From Taxillus chinensis (lineage: Eukaryota > Streptophyta > Magnoliopsida > Santalales > Loranthaceae): DNA of 64,000 nt. The stretch is taken from the NCBI GenBank assembly GCA_023512835.1, contig CM042084.1:53485031-53549030 (forward strand), written 5' to 3'. The notes beneath the pieces are model-generated. The model saw only the letters and a program-made list of their open reading frames with translations. It was not told the origin of the DNA and searched no databases. The translations under genes and the position numbers were made by a program. Positions within the stretch are counted from its first letter, which is position 1, and every line of letters begins with the position of its first letter. Below, in pieces: positions 53,957 through 64,000 of this stretch.

Positions 53957-53989
53957 ATCTGAAATCGTTTTTGGTGTGGAAGACCTAGA

Positions 53990-54540
53990 TGCAGGCCTCC
54001 TTACTTATAGCGTGCAGAAGGACATGTGCTCCAATTTCAATAATACACGTGCTCCCAAAATTTCAGAGCATTTGGACCATTTTAGCCCTTGCACGTCATA
54101 TGGGTGATATGGCGTGCAAGTTAGAATCGTCCCATATTTTGGTGGTGGGTCCTTCATGAGCTGTCAAGCAATAGTCTCTTCTGCACGTGATATTATTGAA
54201 GCTTCTAGGAGGGTCAAAATCGATATTTTTCCTTTTTATCCCTTTAGATGACAGCTAGAAATTGGCGTGCAAGAGGTAAAGTGCTTTATGTGATGTTTAT
54301 CCACTGGCCCAGAAATTTGCAGAGGCAAAAGAGGTGCACGCCAATTGGTCAATTGGCGTGCAATATGGTGTGCAGGCCCAAATTATCCCAAACTTTTCCG
54401 CTGAGTTGCTTTTGCAGTATGGATCAACTTCTATGCTTGCACGCCAATTCGTTGGGCTTAAATTCAAGTACTTGTGGGCTTCACTTGTTCCTTGCTCCAG
54501 GACTTGTTCCTTAAAATAAATTCAGAAGTCCAAGGCCCAA
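53990..54540 (-). promoter_or_regulatory. Candidate internal promoter upstream of the Ath-1 extra ORF
   Basis: About 550 bases directly upstream of the ORF contain the LTR-type palindromes: a near-perfect one at 54088-54120 (arms CTTGCACGTCATAT), a perfect one at 54335-54362 (arms TGCACGCCAATTG, 2-base spacer) and a half site near 54436-54450. Between them the minus strand reads AAAGTTTGGGATAATTTGGG, close to the conserved LTR spacer AAGTTTGAGCGCATTTGGAG. A TATA-like CTATAAGTAAGG lies at 53999-54010, about 45 bases before the first ATG. Promoter activity is inference. Confidence 0.5.
54335..54362. repeat. Perfect palindrome upstream of the extra ORF
   Basis: Arms TGCACGCCAATTG and CAATTGGCGTGCA, exact complements of 13 bases around GT. 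Confidence 0.95.
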
Positions 54541-54707
54541 TAATTTTGGCTCCTCCTGCAAATGGTTAGTCAAGAAAGAAACAAAATCTACTGCACCAGG
54601 GTTAGCTTGCAAACAAAATTGTTGAATAAAAATAAATAAAATAAAACATTGGGTTGCCTCCTAACCAGCGCTTTATTTAAAGTCTGTAGCTAGACTTTCA
54701 ATTAAGA
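54541..54707 (-). other. Ath-1 spacer after pol
   Basis: On the minus strand, after the pol stop, AGCGCTGGTTAGGAGGCAAC is the conserved Athila post-pol block. No gene. Confidence 0.7.
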
Positions 54708-54809
54708 TCATGAGGTGGTGAAAGAGAGGGAATCAACAATCTCCCTCTGAGTTGGATCAAAGTATGGTTTCAGTCTGTTGCCATTCACCCAAAATTTCTT
54801 GCCATCTAC
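54708..54809 (-). pseudogene. pol: Ath-1 pol, last 33 codons of integrase
   Basis: The minus strand reads DGKKFWVNGNRLKPYFDPTQ and ends with a TGA at 54708-54710. VNG-x-RLKPY is the Athila integrase end. Everything upstream in pol has been replaced by Tek-4. Confidence 0.8.
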
Positions 54810-56626
54810 TGTCACGCCCCGAATTTTCAACCCGAGGAAACAGGTACGTGACTCCCCTTTTACCCACACGGAGGGCAAAGGGGTTAGGATACAAACCCCG
54901 AATATAACATTTTAAACATCCACAACACATTCAAGAAAGTAATGTTCATTAAAGCAATCCACAATCCAAACCAGTCTTTATACAATAAAATCCTCTTTTC
55001 AATCCATCCCCACTGGGGTTACATCAATTCCCACAAAATAACATAAAATGAAAGACGATAAGGTAAATAAGGTCTTCCACCTTGGGGTCCCACCTAACGC
55101 CTGTATGTTCCTGAAAGAAAACACAACATAGAGGGAGGGGTGAGCAACCACAGCTCAGTAGGGATCATGTCTCCCCAATCCATCCCATGCTCCTAGCGTC
55201 TACATGAGGGTGTGTACAGGTGCAGTGTAGTGACAATAAGATATAAACAGGTTGTATTCCACATTCACACGGCACACACATATCCACAGCCATACAGGCT
55301 TAGCTATATAGGCTAACATATCCACAGCCACTCAGGCTTAGCCACACGGGCTAACATATCCACGGCCACTCAGGCTTAGCCACACGGGCTAACATATCCA
55401 CGACCACTCAGGCTTAGCCACACGGCTAACATTTCTAGTACCGGGCTTCCACAGCCACCGGGTTCCACAAACACAGCATACAAGGTCACACAGGCATTAA
55501 ACCAAACACGTAGCATACACACTTTCACAGGCATAAAATCAAACACATACTAGGCATATTCACACAGACATATTCACACAGGCATTTTATCGAACACTTA
55601 ATATGCACTCACCATCCAACACCAGAATACATCAAAAACCGCCATCGAAGGCCAACATCCATATAGAAGATCACACCTATATGGATTACATATATATAAA
55701 CAGATATAATCCATAATCTACCCTAGAACCCTAGAACAGAGGAGGATTTAGGAAGAACAGAACCCTTACCTTGTATGTCCTCCTGCTCCCACTTCCACGC
55801 AAGACTCCGACCACCCACGCAAGACGCTCCGGCAGCCACCAAAAGCTCTCCTTCCCTCTCTCTCTCTCTGCGACGGCTGGTGGAACAACAAACCCTAAAA
55901 CCTAAAACAGAGGGCTTCTCCTCCTTATATAGACAACACAACATCAAAACGACGTAGTTTTGATTAAGTGAATCCCAGCATCAAAACGACGTAGTTTTGA
56001 TGGAACAAGCTATGACCTTCCCACATCCATACACACCAAAATGTCCACAATTCCAACATACCCCTTTGGGAAAAGATGTTTAGAATCACAAAACCAAGGT
56101 GACGGTGCAAAAATATGGTTGCACGCCATATTGCACGCCATATCCCCAATTGACTTGCAGCTCCAAAAGCTGTAAAATTCTACCCCAAGCTTCCTTGCAT
56201 CATGTAGAAGGCCGATATGCGAAAAAATGCTTGCACGCCAATTGGTCCAATTGGCTTTCAAGGCCTTTGGCACTGAAACTTCTGTGGGAGGTAGAGGACA
56301 TCATTCTGAGAAACTTTTGTTCTGCACGCCAATTGATTTGAGGCCATCTACTTGGTCAAAAGCAATCTCCAAAACCGGACAAAACAGCCTAAAAACGCCT
56401 ATGTATGCAAAAAGCATCTTCCTAGGGCATAAAAGCACGTTATGAATTGTCACGTGCACCTCCCAAACATCCCCTCTTGGGCTCATCTCTTACCTCAAAC
56501 TTGTGCATCAACATTCAAGGTGTAGCTAAAGTGTGTGGGAAGGAAACTCCCTAAAACCCAACAATTTCCACTCACAAGGCATCTCAGGTTAACTTCTTAC
56601 ATGCCGCAAAACACGGGTCATTACAT
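54810..56626 (-). mobile_element. Tek-4 3' LTR
   Basis: TGTCACGCCCCG to GGGTCATTACA, 1817 bases; ACGT palindromes at 55943-55999, TATATAAGG (minus strand) at about 55923, an R-U5 minisatellite of a CCAC(T/A)CAGGCTTAGCCACAC unit (55281-55432), and U3 palindromes at 56119-56160 (degenerate) and 56232-56260. Confidence 0.92.
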
Positions 56627-56658
56627 CCTCTCCCCCTTAAGACTTTCGTCCTCGAAAA
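56627..56658 (-). other. Tek-4 polypurine tract
   Basis: The minus strand reads CGAAAGTCTTAAGGGGGAGA before the LTR start. Confidence 0.88.
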
Positions 56659-56859
56659 TAAACAATATGCAAGGAAAACTAACACATGCGAGCCACAATG
56701 CCCAGGATAGATTACACAATATAACAGGACATCTCAAACACATTGCAACCTCAAAACACATCTCAATAAAAATACAAATACCAGTTTACAAGTACAAATA
56801 CAAATACACCAAATCATGAACCACAAGAAAACACATCACTACAGCCACCTCCCACCCTT

Positions 56860-57180
56860 AAGATTGTTCGTCCTCGAACAACTCTGGGTGCTGCTCACGC
56901 ATCACGGACTCACATTCCCATGTCTCCTCCTCAATGCAACGGTGCGCCACAAAGACGCGAACCAAAGGAATAAAGCACGAGCATGCAAAAGCTTCTCCCG
57001 CCGATCTAGGATACGGATAGGGGCCTCAACAACGGACATGTCATCCTCAATGTCTAATGTCCCCCAATCGATCACATGGGTGGGGTCAGGGTGATACTTC
57101 CGCAATTGGGACACGTGGAATATATTGTGCACCCTACTCGGCCAGCGGTGGCAAAGCTAACCGGTAAGCCACCGGCCCCA
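56860..57180 (-). pseudogene. pol: Tek-4 integrase C-terminus with chromodomain-like region
   Basis: Minus strand: VGPVAYRLALPPLA at the deletion join, then frame 56902-57132 (NIFHVSQLRKYHPDPTHVID, LDIEDDMSVVEAPIRILDRR), the chromodomain-like module of Tekay, shifting before the final WERES-type block near 56890-56930. Only the tail of pol remains. Confidence 0.83.
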
Positions 57181-57373
57181 CACAAGTCGAAACCTCATGG
57201 TCCCCATACCTTCTCTTCTTCTTCACAAAATCTTTAATGTATTTTCTATACCTGGGCATCTGCTCCAAAACTTCCACAAATGGGATATTAATTTCAAGCC
57301 GCTTCAATAAACTCAGGAAGCACTCATACTCTTCCTCAACCCTTTGATTTCTTAATTGCCGAGGAAATGGCAT
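57134..57373 (-). pseudogene. Chimeric ORF: Athila Gag-Pro linker fused to Tekay integrase tail
   Basis: One uninterrupted 79-codon frame. The first part (PFPRQLRNQRVEEEYECFLS, INIPFVEVLEQMPRY, KKKRRYGDHEVST) is the Athila segment between Gag and protease; the last (CVGPVAYRLALPPLAE) is Tekay integrase. The join is at 57180/57181. A by-product of deletion; no function is implied. Confidence 0.85.
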
Positions 57374-58284
57374 GGTAGGCCTTAGCTCTTTCGGCCTTTG
57401 TTCTTCAAGGTCTCGCTTTTAGTCAACTGTTGGTCCTTCTTTTCTTGCACCTTTTCTTCTTCTTTATCCTATTTTCCTTGGTCATCAACTTCCAAGGGTT
57501 TGCTTTGTTCTCCTGATATGGCCCTCTTCTTAGGCTCTTCAGTTTCCTTCAATGCTTTCCCACTCCTTAAAGTGATAGCCTTGCAACTCTCCTTATGAAA
57601 TCTTATCAAATCTTTAAAGCGCTCCCAAGCCTCATGAAGAGTCTCCATCTCATCTTGCCTGAATCTGCTGATTTCCCCTCTGAGCTGGATCACCTTGGAA
57701 GGAGGAAAGTATTTAGACATGAATTTAGTCTGCATCTCCTCCCAAGTATTTATTGAACCTGCTAGTAAACTGTTAAACCACCCAAGAGCTCTATCCCTTA
57801 AGGAGAAAAGGAAAAGCCTTAGCTTTATCGCCTCCTCCGACACATTGTTGATCTTTATGGTGTCACACATCTGGTAGAACCTCATCAAATGCTGGTGTGG
57901 ATCATCCACTGTTGTTCCTCCAAAAGCGTTGTTGCTCACCATATTAATTAATGCCGACTTCAGCTCAAAACTATTTGCTTAAACTCTTGTTTGCCTAATC
58001 CCAGAATAATGGTCTGACATCATTGGTCTCGCGTAGTCTAAGAAGGTTCTGGGCCTAAACCTATTACCCTCTTCTTCTGGATATTGGCCATTGTAATTGG
58101 CCCCTCCTTGCGGTACACCACCATCAGGCCTTAAATCTGCCATCAATTCACCTACTGAATGCTCTAAGCCTTGCAGTGCTTCTTCAGCCTCTCGTGCTGC
58201 TTCCCTAGCTTCCCTGCGGCAAGCTCTGAACAACCTTTTAGGTTCCCGATTAATTGGTATAAGCTCCCCTCTTGGCATGCACAA
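57374..58284 (-). pseudogene. gag: Ath-1 gag with internal deletion
   Basis: Minus strand, frames 57979-58284 (MCMPRGELIPINREPKRLFR, RPRTFLDYARP) and 57469-57942 (DPHQHLMRFYQMCDTIKI, EEAIKLRLFLFSLRDRALGW, TWEEMQTKFMSKYFPPSKV), the Athila Gag capsid-like core. After AWERFKDLIRFHKE the frame jumps to SCKAITLRSGKALKE, the start of the protease region; the usual 200 or more residues between are absent. One stop separates the two frames. Confidence 0.87.
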
Positions 58285-58473
58285 CTAGGAATTCTCGCAA
58301 ATACGCTGTGAACGTTCCTGTAAGAAAACAAGAACACACCCAGCAGCTCCGAACAATTCAAAAATAAATAAAAACAAAAAAAAATAAGAACCAAGATCAG
58401 AATTTAGACAATTTCATTCAATGTTGATTTTCTAAAGCTAGTCAACCGTTGAATCCCCGGCAACACGCCAATT
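58285..58473 (-). other. Ath-1 leader with tRNA-Asp-type primer binding site
   Basis: The minus strand reads TTGGCGTGTTGCCGGGGA (58454-58471) inside the 5' LTR, a near match to the Athila primer site. The leader between it and the gag ATG has no gene. Confidence 0.82.
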
Positions 58474-59963
58474 TGACAGACAGATTTTTAGCCTCTCTAA
58501 AAGAGCTAGCTAATGTCGTTAAATCTCTCTTCAAGATGATAAATTCCCTAAGTTTGCACTAAAAGAATAGCAGCAAGCAAGGGGTCGAACCCACAGGGAT
58601 TAGCCTAGTTTTCTAGTTCTTAAATCAAAACACCCAATTACTCTTGTTCTATAAAATGTCTTGGCAAAAAGTTCTCTTTTTTAAACTAAAGATCTAATTT
58701 TTATGTGGTTTTCTAAAACATCAAAGATAGCAAAATTGATTTTAATGTTAAAACTCAAAGATTAAAGGCATCTAGGATCACAATTTCACCTCCCTACGCT
58801 GTTTCCACTGATTTTAAGGTTCTTAGGATTATTTAAATAATAACATGCTATACATGAGCCAAGGTTCTGCAAATGGTCATTGACAGACCTTCTAAGTGTT
58901 GTTTGCTTGAATGGTCATCATGGCAGCAACAAACAAAGCCTAATTATCATACTCATGATAGGATAATGGTCACACCAATCACAAATATGTTATGAACCAA
59001 AGGTCAGCCTCAAACTAAGGCTAAGAAAACCCATGTGTACAGCCCAGATATTAAAAGATGAAGAACAGATTCATAAAACATGCAATCTCAATTAAACAAA
59101 CCCAATATTCAAATAATCAGTTTAACAACTTAGGGGGCTACTTTGCTCCCCTAGATAAAGGAAACTACTCACACATGTTCTTGACAAAGCATAAACAAAT
59201 AAAGAACATCATCTTAGAACCAAGAGCAGTAGAACTTCAACTCTGGATCTTCTCCAGCCGTCAAACTCTTAGGGCCGATAGCTCCAAGAACGTGAGCCTT
59301 CTCTTTCTCTCTCTAAAAAGGTGCCCTCCTCTCAAGATGTCTCTTTAGGGCCTGCTGCACCCCTATATATAGAGGAACCTGCTGTGCAATGTGTGCCCTA
59401 GCCACCAACTGTCGTCATTAATCAAAACGGCATAGTTTTGATAAGTGACACTTCCAACATTAAAATCTCTCAATCTAAGCACAATATGAACAAGGTCCTT
59501 TAGGAAAGAATGATCAGCATAACAAAACGACTGAATCGGTGCAAAAATATGGCTGCACGTCAATCTGAACGTCATATTCCCAATTGGCGTGCAGCTCCAA
59601 ATTAGGTGAAATTCTTCCCCAAGCTTCCATGCATCATGTAGAAGGATGGCATGCAGTAATATGCTTGCACGCCACTTGGTCCAATTGGCGTTCAAGGCCT
59701 TTGGCTCTGAAACTTCTGTGGAAGGTAGAGGACATCATTCTGAGAAACTTTAGTTCTGGACGCCAATTAATTTGAGGTCATCTACTTGGTCAAAATTAAT
59801 CTCCAAAACCTGACAAAACAGCCTAAAAGCGCATGTATATGCAAATAGCATCTTCCTAGGGGTTAGAGCAAATATAAATGAAATATGATACAATAAGGCT
59901 CTAATCATGCTCTTAAACACCCCTAAATAGGCAATAGAATAACGGCATAAATGCACGTTATCA
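58474..59963 (-). mobile_element. Ath-1 5' LTR (Athila)
   Basis: TGACAGACAG to TTATCA, 1490 bases. TATA-like CTATATATAG at 59363-59372, ACGT-type palindrome at about 59421-59440, U3 inverted repeats at 59554-59592 and 59665-59695, half site at 59757. Its right end cuts a Reina-type integrase at FVCQ. Confidence 0.92.
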
Positions 59964-60215
59964 GTTGGCACACAAAACAAATCCATACGTACACTTGGAC
60001 GTCCTCGTAAAGTTGAGGCCAATAGTAGCTCCTTTCCACCAACACCAAGGTATGATCGACTCCGGGATGGCCATCCTACTACGAGGCATGACATTCTTTG
60101 AGGATATCTCTCCTCAAACCTTACCATTTGGGAATGTACACCCGTTCCCTTCGAGTATGGAGCAAGTTATCCTTTAGCCAAAATTGCCGCGTCTTCCTAG
60201 CTTTGACGCATTCAA
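59964..60215 (-). pseudogene. pol: Reina-type integrase, zinc domain
   Basis: Minus strand: RVYIPKW, then GHPGVDHT and LVEGSYYWPQLYEDVQVYV with CFVCQ, the HHCC zinc domain. A downstream continuation is absent because Ath-1 is inserted directly after CQ. Confidence 0.72.
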
Positions 60216-60895
60216 CCAAAGACTTGGCTAATAGATCGTGCTCCATTCCTTCCTTCGATTTGTCCACCAGGGGGGAATTGTGGTTGGTTAATGGCTGCAA
60301 GTTCCGCCTTCCGACGTAGTGCATCGGCCACCACATTATTTGTGCCCGATTTGTACTCAAGCACAAAGTCGAATTCCGCTAGAAGTCCTTGCCACCGTGC
60401 TTGCTTTAGAGTTAAGTTCCTTTGAGTTAGGAAATAACTCATAGCAATGTTGTCCGTCTTCACTATGAACTTGGACCCTAGCAAGTAATGCCTCCACACC
60501 CGAAGGCAATGCATAACTGCCGTCATCTCCTTTTCATGCACCGCGTACCTCCATTCGGTGTCATTGAGCTTCCAGCTTTCATATGCTACGGGATGCCCCT
60601 CCTGCATAAAAACTTCACCGATTGTAAAGTTTGAAGCATCGGTGTAAACTTCATAATGTTTCGCATGGTCCTGGCGGTGCCATCACCGATCTGTTTGTCA
60701 CCGCTTGCTTCAACTTCTCAAATGCCTCTCGGCAAGCATCATCCCACACCCAAGTCTTGTTCTTCTTCAATCATTCCATCAAGGGTGCGGCAATGTGGGA
60801 ATAGTCATGGATGAATCTTCTATAGTTGTTAACTAAGCCAAGGAAGGAATGCATCTCGAGACTTTCTTGGGCGTCGACCCGAATAAATTGTGTCT
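60212..60895 (-). pseudogene. pol: Reina-type reverse transcriptase end and RNase H
   Basis: Minus strand: FLGLVNNYRRFIHDYSHIAA (thumb end), VWDDACREAFEKLKQAV, VYTDASNFTIGEVFMQ, then frame 60212-60607 with EGHPVAYESWKLNDTEWRYA, HEKEMTAVMHCLRVWRHYLL, VKTDNIAMSYFLTQ, KQARWQGLLAEFDFVLEYKS and NNVVADALRRKAEL. KQARWQ and the overall pattern are those of Reina-lineage chromoviruses. One stop and one shift are seen. The polymerase catalytic box lies beyond the right edge of the fragment. Confidence 0.82.
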
Positions 60896-60966
60896 ATAGG
60901 TTTTGCAGCAAGTGCACCGTCAAGTAATAAAATGGAGTATTAAGACTCAGGTTATCGAACCCACGG
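60896..60966. other. Unassigned fragment next to Tek-5
   Basis: Contains CAAGTGCACCGTCAAGTAAT and TCGAACCCACGG, phrases common in LTRs of other plant gypsy elements; too short to assign. Tek-5 is inserted at 60967. Confidence 0.4.
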
Positions 60967-62947
60967 TGTAAGGACCCGTACCTTGAGTTAGTCACGGTTA
61001 GTCACGCTTTTGCCTTCCGAGTAGAGTTTTTCTAGATTTTGACCTAGTGAATGGGCTCAAATGAATTCACGTGCAAAAGGAAAGATGCTTAGAATGATGT
61101 CCTCTATCTACCACAGAAGTTTCAGGCCAAACGGACGTGTATGTGAGGTGCACGTGATATGGGTCCAATTCACGTGCAAGTGTGGTTGTCTTCTAAATGA
61201 TGCAAGGAGGCTAGGGGTGAAGTTTGAGAGCATTTGGAGTCCATTTGGAGTTGCACGTGAATTGGGAATTCACGTGCAAATTGGCGTGCAGCCATATTTT
61301 TGCATGGTTCCCTTGGTTTTGACATTCTAATGATCTTTCTCCAAAGGACCATGTTGAAATTCCGAGTATTTTGGCCTATATGGGTGCGGAAAGGTGCTAA
61401 CTTGTGTGATCAAAACTACGTCGTTTTGATCCTGGGTTTACTTAATCAAAACTACGTCGTTTTGATGTGGGTAGTGTCTATATAAGGAGGGCTTGAGTTT
61501 GAGTTTAGGGTTCTTGTGTTCTTCCTTGCTTTGCACTGCTGCGCCGAGAGAGAGAGAGAGAGAGGGAGAGAGAGAGAGAGAGGGTCTCCGGGCTGTTGCC
61601 GTGGTGGTTCGCGTCGCGGGGAGCTGTCTAGCGTGGAGGTTAGGACAAAAGCCTGAGGTAGGGATTCATGTCCTTCCAAACTCTCCTCTGTTTTAGGATA
61701 TTCATATATATATATATGTAAATCCATATAGGTGTGATCTCCTATATGGATGTTGGCCTTCAGTGGCATGTTCTGTTGATTTGATGTTGAATTTGGCCTG
61801 AGGATTTTCTGGGTTTGTTTATGCACACTATGTGTTTGATGAAATGTCTAAGAGGTCCGCACACTATGTGTTTGATAAAATGTCCGTGAGGCCTGCATGC
61901 CATGTATTCAATATAATGCCTGTGAGACCTTGTATATGAGTGCTTGATGATATACCTGTGTGATCGGTGTGTACCGTGTTTGATTTGTATTTGATTTTTA
62001 GCCTATGAGGCTGATGTGTGTGATCGGTATCCGACCATGTTGGTCCTTCGAGATAAAGTGTAAATGCTTGTCTTGAGTTTACATGTTGAGATGTAATGCT
62101 TTGTCGTTGTCGTTGATCTGTTTGAGACCGAGCTGAGATATGGGCCAGGCACAATAGCTGGACCCCTTTGAGATTTGGCCAGGACGTGGTCCTGAGTCTC
62201 GGTGTAGCACTCACGACGGTGGGCTAAGTCTACACCCATTCCTGAGGGTAGATATGGCGCCCGAGGAGGTGGTTGACCATATCCGACTCGGGTGGAAAAT
62301 GTTGCATTGGTGTCCATGCAACATTCGCCTGAATGTGGTATGTCATGTCGCCGTGGTGGCGGGGTGTCCTCTCGCCCTTCGGTGCGGGTTCAGGTAAAGA
62401 GTGTTTACTGGGTGATGTTTGCTGCGTTAGCCTTAGGCACAACACGAGCACAAGCATACACATATCATGCATGTTGTACAATGGGACGGGTCTGGGGAGA
62501 CGGGATCCCTACCGAGCCGTGGTTTGCTCACCCCTCCTATAAACCGTTCTTTTGCGGGGTTTAGCAGGCGGTAGGTGAAGGCCGAGGAGCTAGGCCCCCG
62601 AGGCCGAAAGCTTTATATTATTTCCTTTGTTGTACTCTGGTTTTATGTGTTTGGATTTTGGTTTGGTTTTATTGATGGCTTCATAGGGGTTTTTCCCCGA
62701 CTCGGGTTGTAATGAACATTTAGTCTTTGAAATGAAATAAAATGAGATGTTGTTATTCAATTTGTGTTTGTGTGCATGGTTTGGGAACAGGAGCATGCCC
62801 CTTGGCATGTTAGCCTGATTGTGCAAGTTTGGGACAGCACCCGTGCTAGAAGTCCTTTTAAGGTGCTTGCACCAACCCTTGTCCCTTCGGGTGCGGGCAT
62901 GGGCAGTCACTACTCATTTCCAAGTGGAAGGAAATTGGGGCGTGACA
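60967..62947 (+). mobile_element. Tek-5 5' LTR
   Basis: TGTAAGGACCCG to GGGGCGTGACA, 1981 bases. U3 matches Tek-2 (palindromes 61149-61178 and 61251-61279, ACGT pair at about 61410 and 61446, TATATAAGG at 61479-61487, GA microsatellite 61550-61583); the R-U5 part after 61780 differs. Confidence 0.92.
61550..61583. repeat. (GA)n microsatellite downstream of LTR TATA box
   Basis: About 16 GA units with two GGGA interruptions; Tek-2 has one at 27509-27530 and Tek-3/Tek-4 have the complement at 34275-34305, 41608-41637 and 55855-55870. Confidence 0.93.
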
Positions 62948-62950
62948 ATA

Positions 62951-62962
62951 TGGTATCAGAGC
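62951..62962 (+). other. Tek-5 primer binding site (tRNA-Met)
   Basis: TGGTATCAGAGC three bases after the LTR end. Confidence 0.95.
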
Positions 62963-63358
62963 GATAGTTCATGGTCTAGTGGACCTAGGATAGTGGGGAG
63001 GCCTGGCTGCTTCGAGACTCTTGGGAGGCAGTATAGGACACGCCTGATCAACGTGGTCCTATCTGGTTTTCTGGGGTGTACTCAGGGGTAGTTAGACCAA
63101 GGAGTAGGGCACTTGCATTTGGGTTGAGGGTGCATACATGCATTGGCATTAGAGCACTAGTTTAATTTCAGTATGAGTATTGTGATTGGACATGCTATGT
63201 TGCTGAAACTTGTTGCTATGAATTGCTACTGTGTACTTCTGTGATTTTCCTGTGTGTTTAAATGTAAAATGTTGCTTGAGTACCTCATGGCCCATGGGGA
63301 TGAGGGTGTGTAGAGCTTGAGAGAAGCTGATCCTAGTTTGGTTTAAATTATGTAGACG
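62963..63358 (+). other. Tek-5 leader
   Basis: Untranslated leader from the primer site to the gag ATG; similar in part to 28673-29065 and 6592-6967. Confidence 0.7.
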
Positions 63359-64000
63359 ATGCCTCCTAGGAAAGTAACCCGAGCTACTCCAGCTGTAGAA
63401 GATGAATCTTCCGCCCGTCTTGGAGAGGGAAGAGGACAGCGTGTAGAGGGCGATGATCCCCCTGGAGCGGATCATGGCCCAAGTCCGGGCCCTAAGTGAG
63501 AACGTGCAAGGCATGCGTGAGGACCTCGGGGGAGAGATCCTAAACGAGGTGCGTCAGGAGATGATGGCACGACAGGCGGTGCCACCCCCTCCACCCCGTG
63601 AGGCGAACCTCCGTGTAGGCGGGAAGTGCCGGTGAGGCGGGAAGAGGGAGACGTGTTGACGCAGTTCCGAAAGGAACATCCACCAAGGTTCAAGGGAGGA
63701 GCTGAACCTCTAGGAGCGAGCACTGGCTGCGGCGGATCGAGCATGTGTTCTCCTTTCTTCGACCCCGGAGGAAGACAAAGTGAGACTAGCAGTCCGGCGG
63801 TTGGAGGAGGAAGCCTTGGAATGGTGGCTTAGCATCTCAGGAAGCCGGGATATGGAGACCATGGCCTGGAATGAGTTCCTCCACTGTTCCATGAGGAGTT
63901 CTTTCCAGAGTCATTGCGGTGGCAAGCGGGAGGAGTTCGGCGGCTTGAAGCAGGGATCGCGCTCGGTAGCGAGTATGAGCGAGATTTTCGGGGGCTGAGT
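63359..64000 (+). pseudogene. gag: Tek-5 gag, runs off the window
   Basis: ATG at 63359 (MPPRKVTRATPAVEDESS). The first frame ends near 63500; others carry a helical part (MAQVRALSENVQGMREDLG), FRKEHPPRFKGGAEPL at 63665-63715 and EALEWWLSISGSRDMETMAW with EFLH at 63805-63880, the capsid-like core. Several frame changes before the window ends. Confidence 0.8.

Larger units (their letters stand above)
54810..57180 (-). mobile_element. Tek-4: Tekay element, 3' LTR and pol end only
   Basis: 3' LTR (54810-56626), polypurine tract, and the last part of integrase with the chromodomain-like region, then an abrupt join at 57180/57181 to Athila gag-pro sequence. All else of Tek-4, and Ath-1 protease, reverse transcriptase and most of integrase, are gone, so one deletion removed both. 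Confidence 0.87.

Overview
This is plant nuclear DNA made almost entirely of nested LTR retrotransposons. The tRNA-Met and tRNA-Asp type primer sites, the Athila, Tekay (chromodomain), Reina and Sirevirus lineages, and the depth of nesting all point to pericentromeric or other repeat-rich heterochromatin of a flowering plant; the species cannot be told from the sequence. I see no ordinary host gene, tRNA, rRNA or CRISPR. Nearly every coding region is broken, so most are listed as pseudogenes. Element names used here (Ath-, Sire-, Tek-) are my own labels.

Layout. 1-640 is an inverted piece of an Athila LTR. Ath-2 (Athila, minus strand) has its 3' LTR at 641-1189, 3' leader at 1190-2083, primer site at 13991-14010 and 5' LTR at 14012-15491; its body is replaced by Sire-2 (copia, minus, 2084 to about 6335), a plus-strand copia LTR tail (6331-6591) and Tek-1 (5'-truncated Tekay, plus, 6592-13879). 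15492-16361 is a gypsy relic. Ath-1 (Athila, minus) runs from its truncated 3' LTR (16362-17660) to its 5' LTR (58474-59963) and sits inside a Reina-type element (59964-60890). Into Ath-1 is inserted Sire-1 (Sirevirus, minus, 17853-50222, duplication ATTCC); into Sire-1, Tek-2 (plus, 26948-43629); into the 3' LTR of Tek-2, Tek-3 (minus, 33184-42339, duplication GGGAA). Sire-1 also carries a Tat-like LTR segment (about 44355-47140). Tek-4 (54810-57180, minus, truncated) replaces most of Ath-1 pol. Tek-5 (plus) starts at 60967 and runs off the window.

What stands out. (1) Ath-1, Sire-1 and Sire-2, from two different superfamilies, all carry in the position after pol an extra ORF ending in a Ulp1/SENP-like cysteine-protease domain, with the same His-17-Asp and Gln-6-Cys spacing. 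(2) Athila and Tekay LTRs share a promoter module of about 400 bases whose spacers are conserved while its long inverted repeats differ in sequence yet stay self-complementary. The same palindromes occur upstream of the extra ORF of Ath-1, suggesting an internal promoter. (3) Differences between paired LTRs cluster at CAG/CTG triplets, which looks like a systematic read error at methylated CHG sites and would explain many of the frameshifts and stops.
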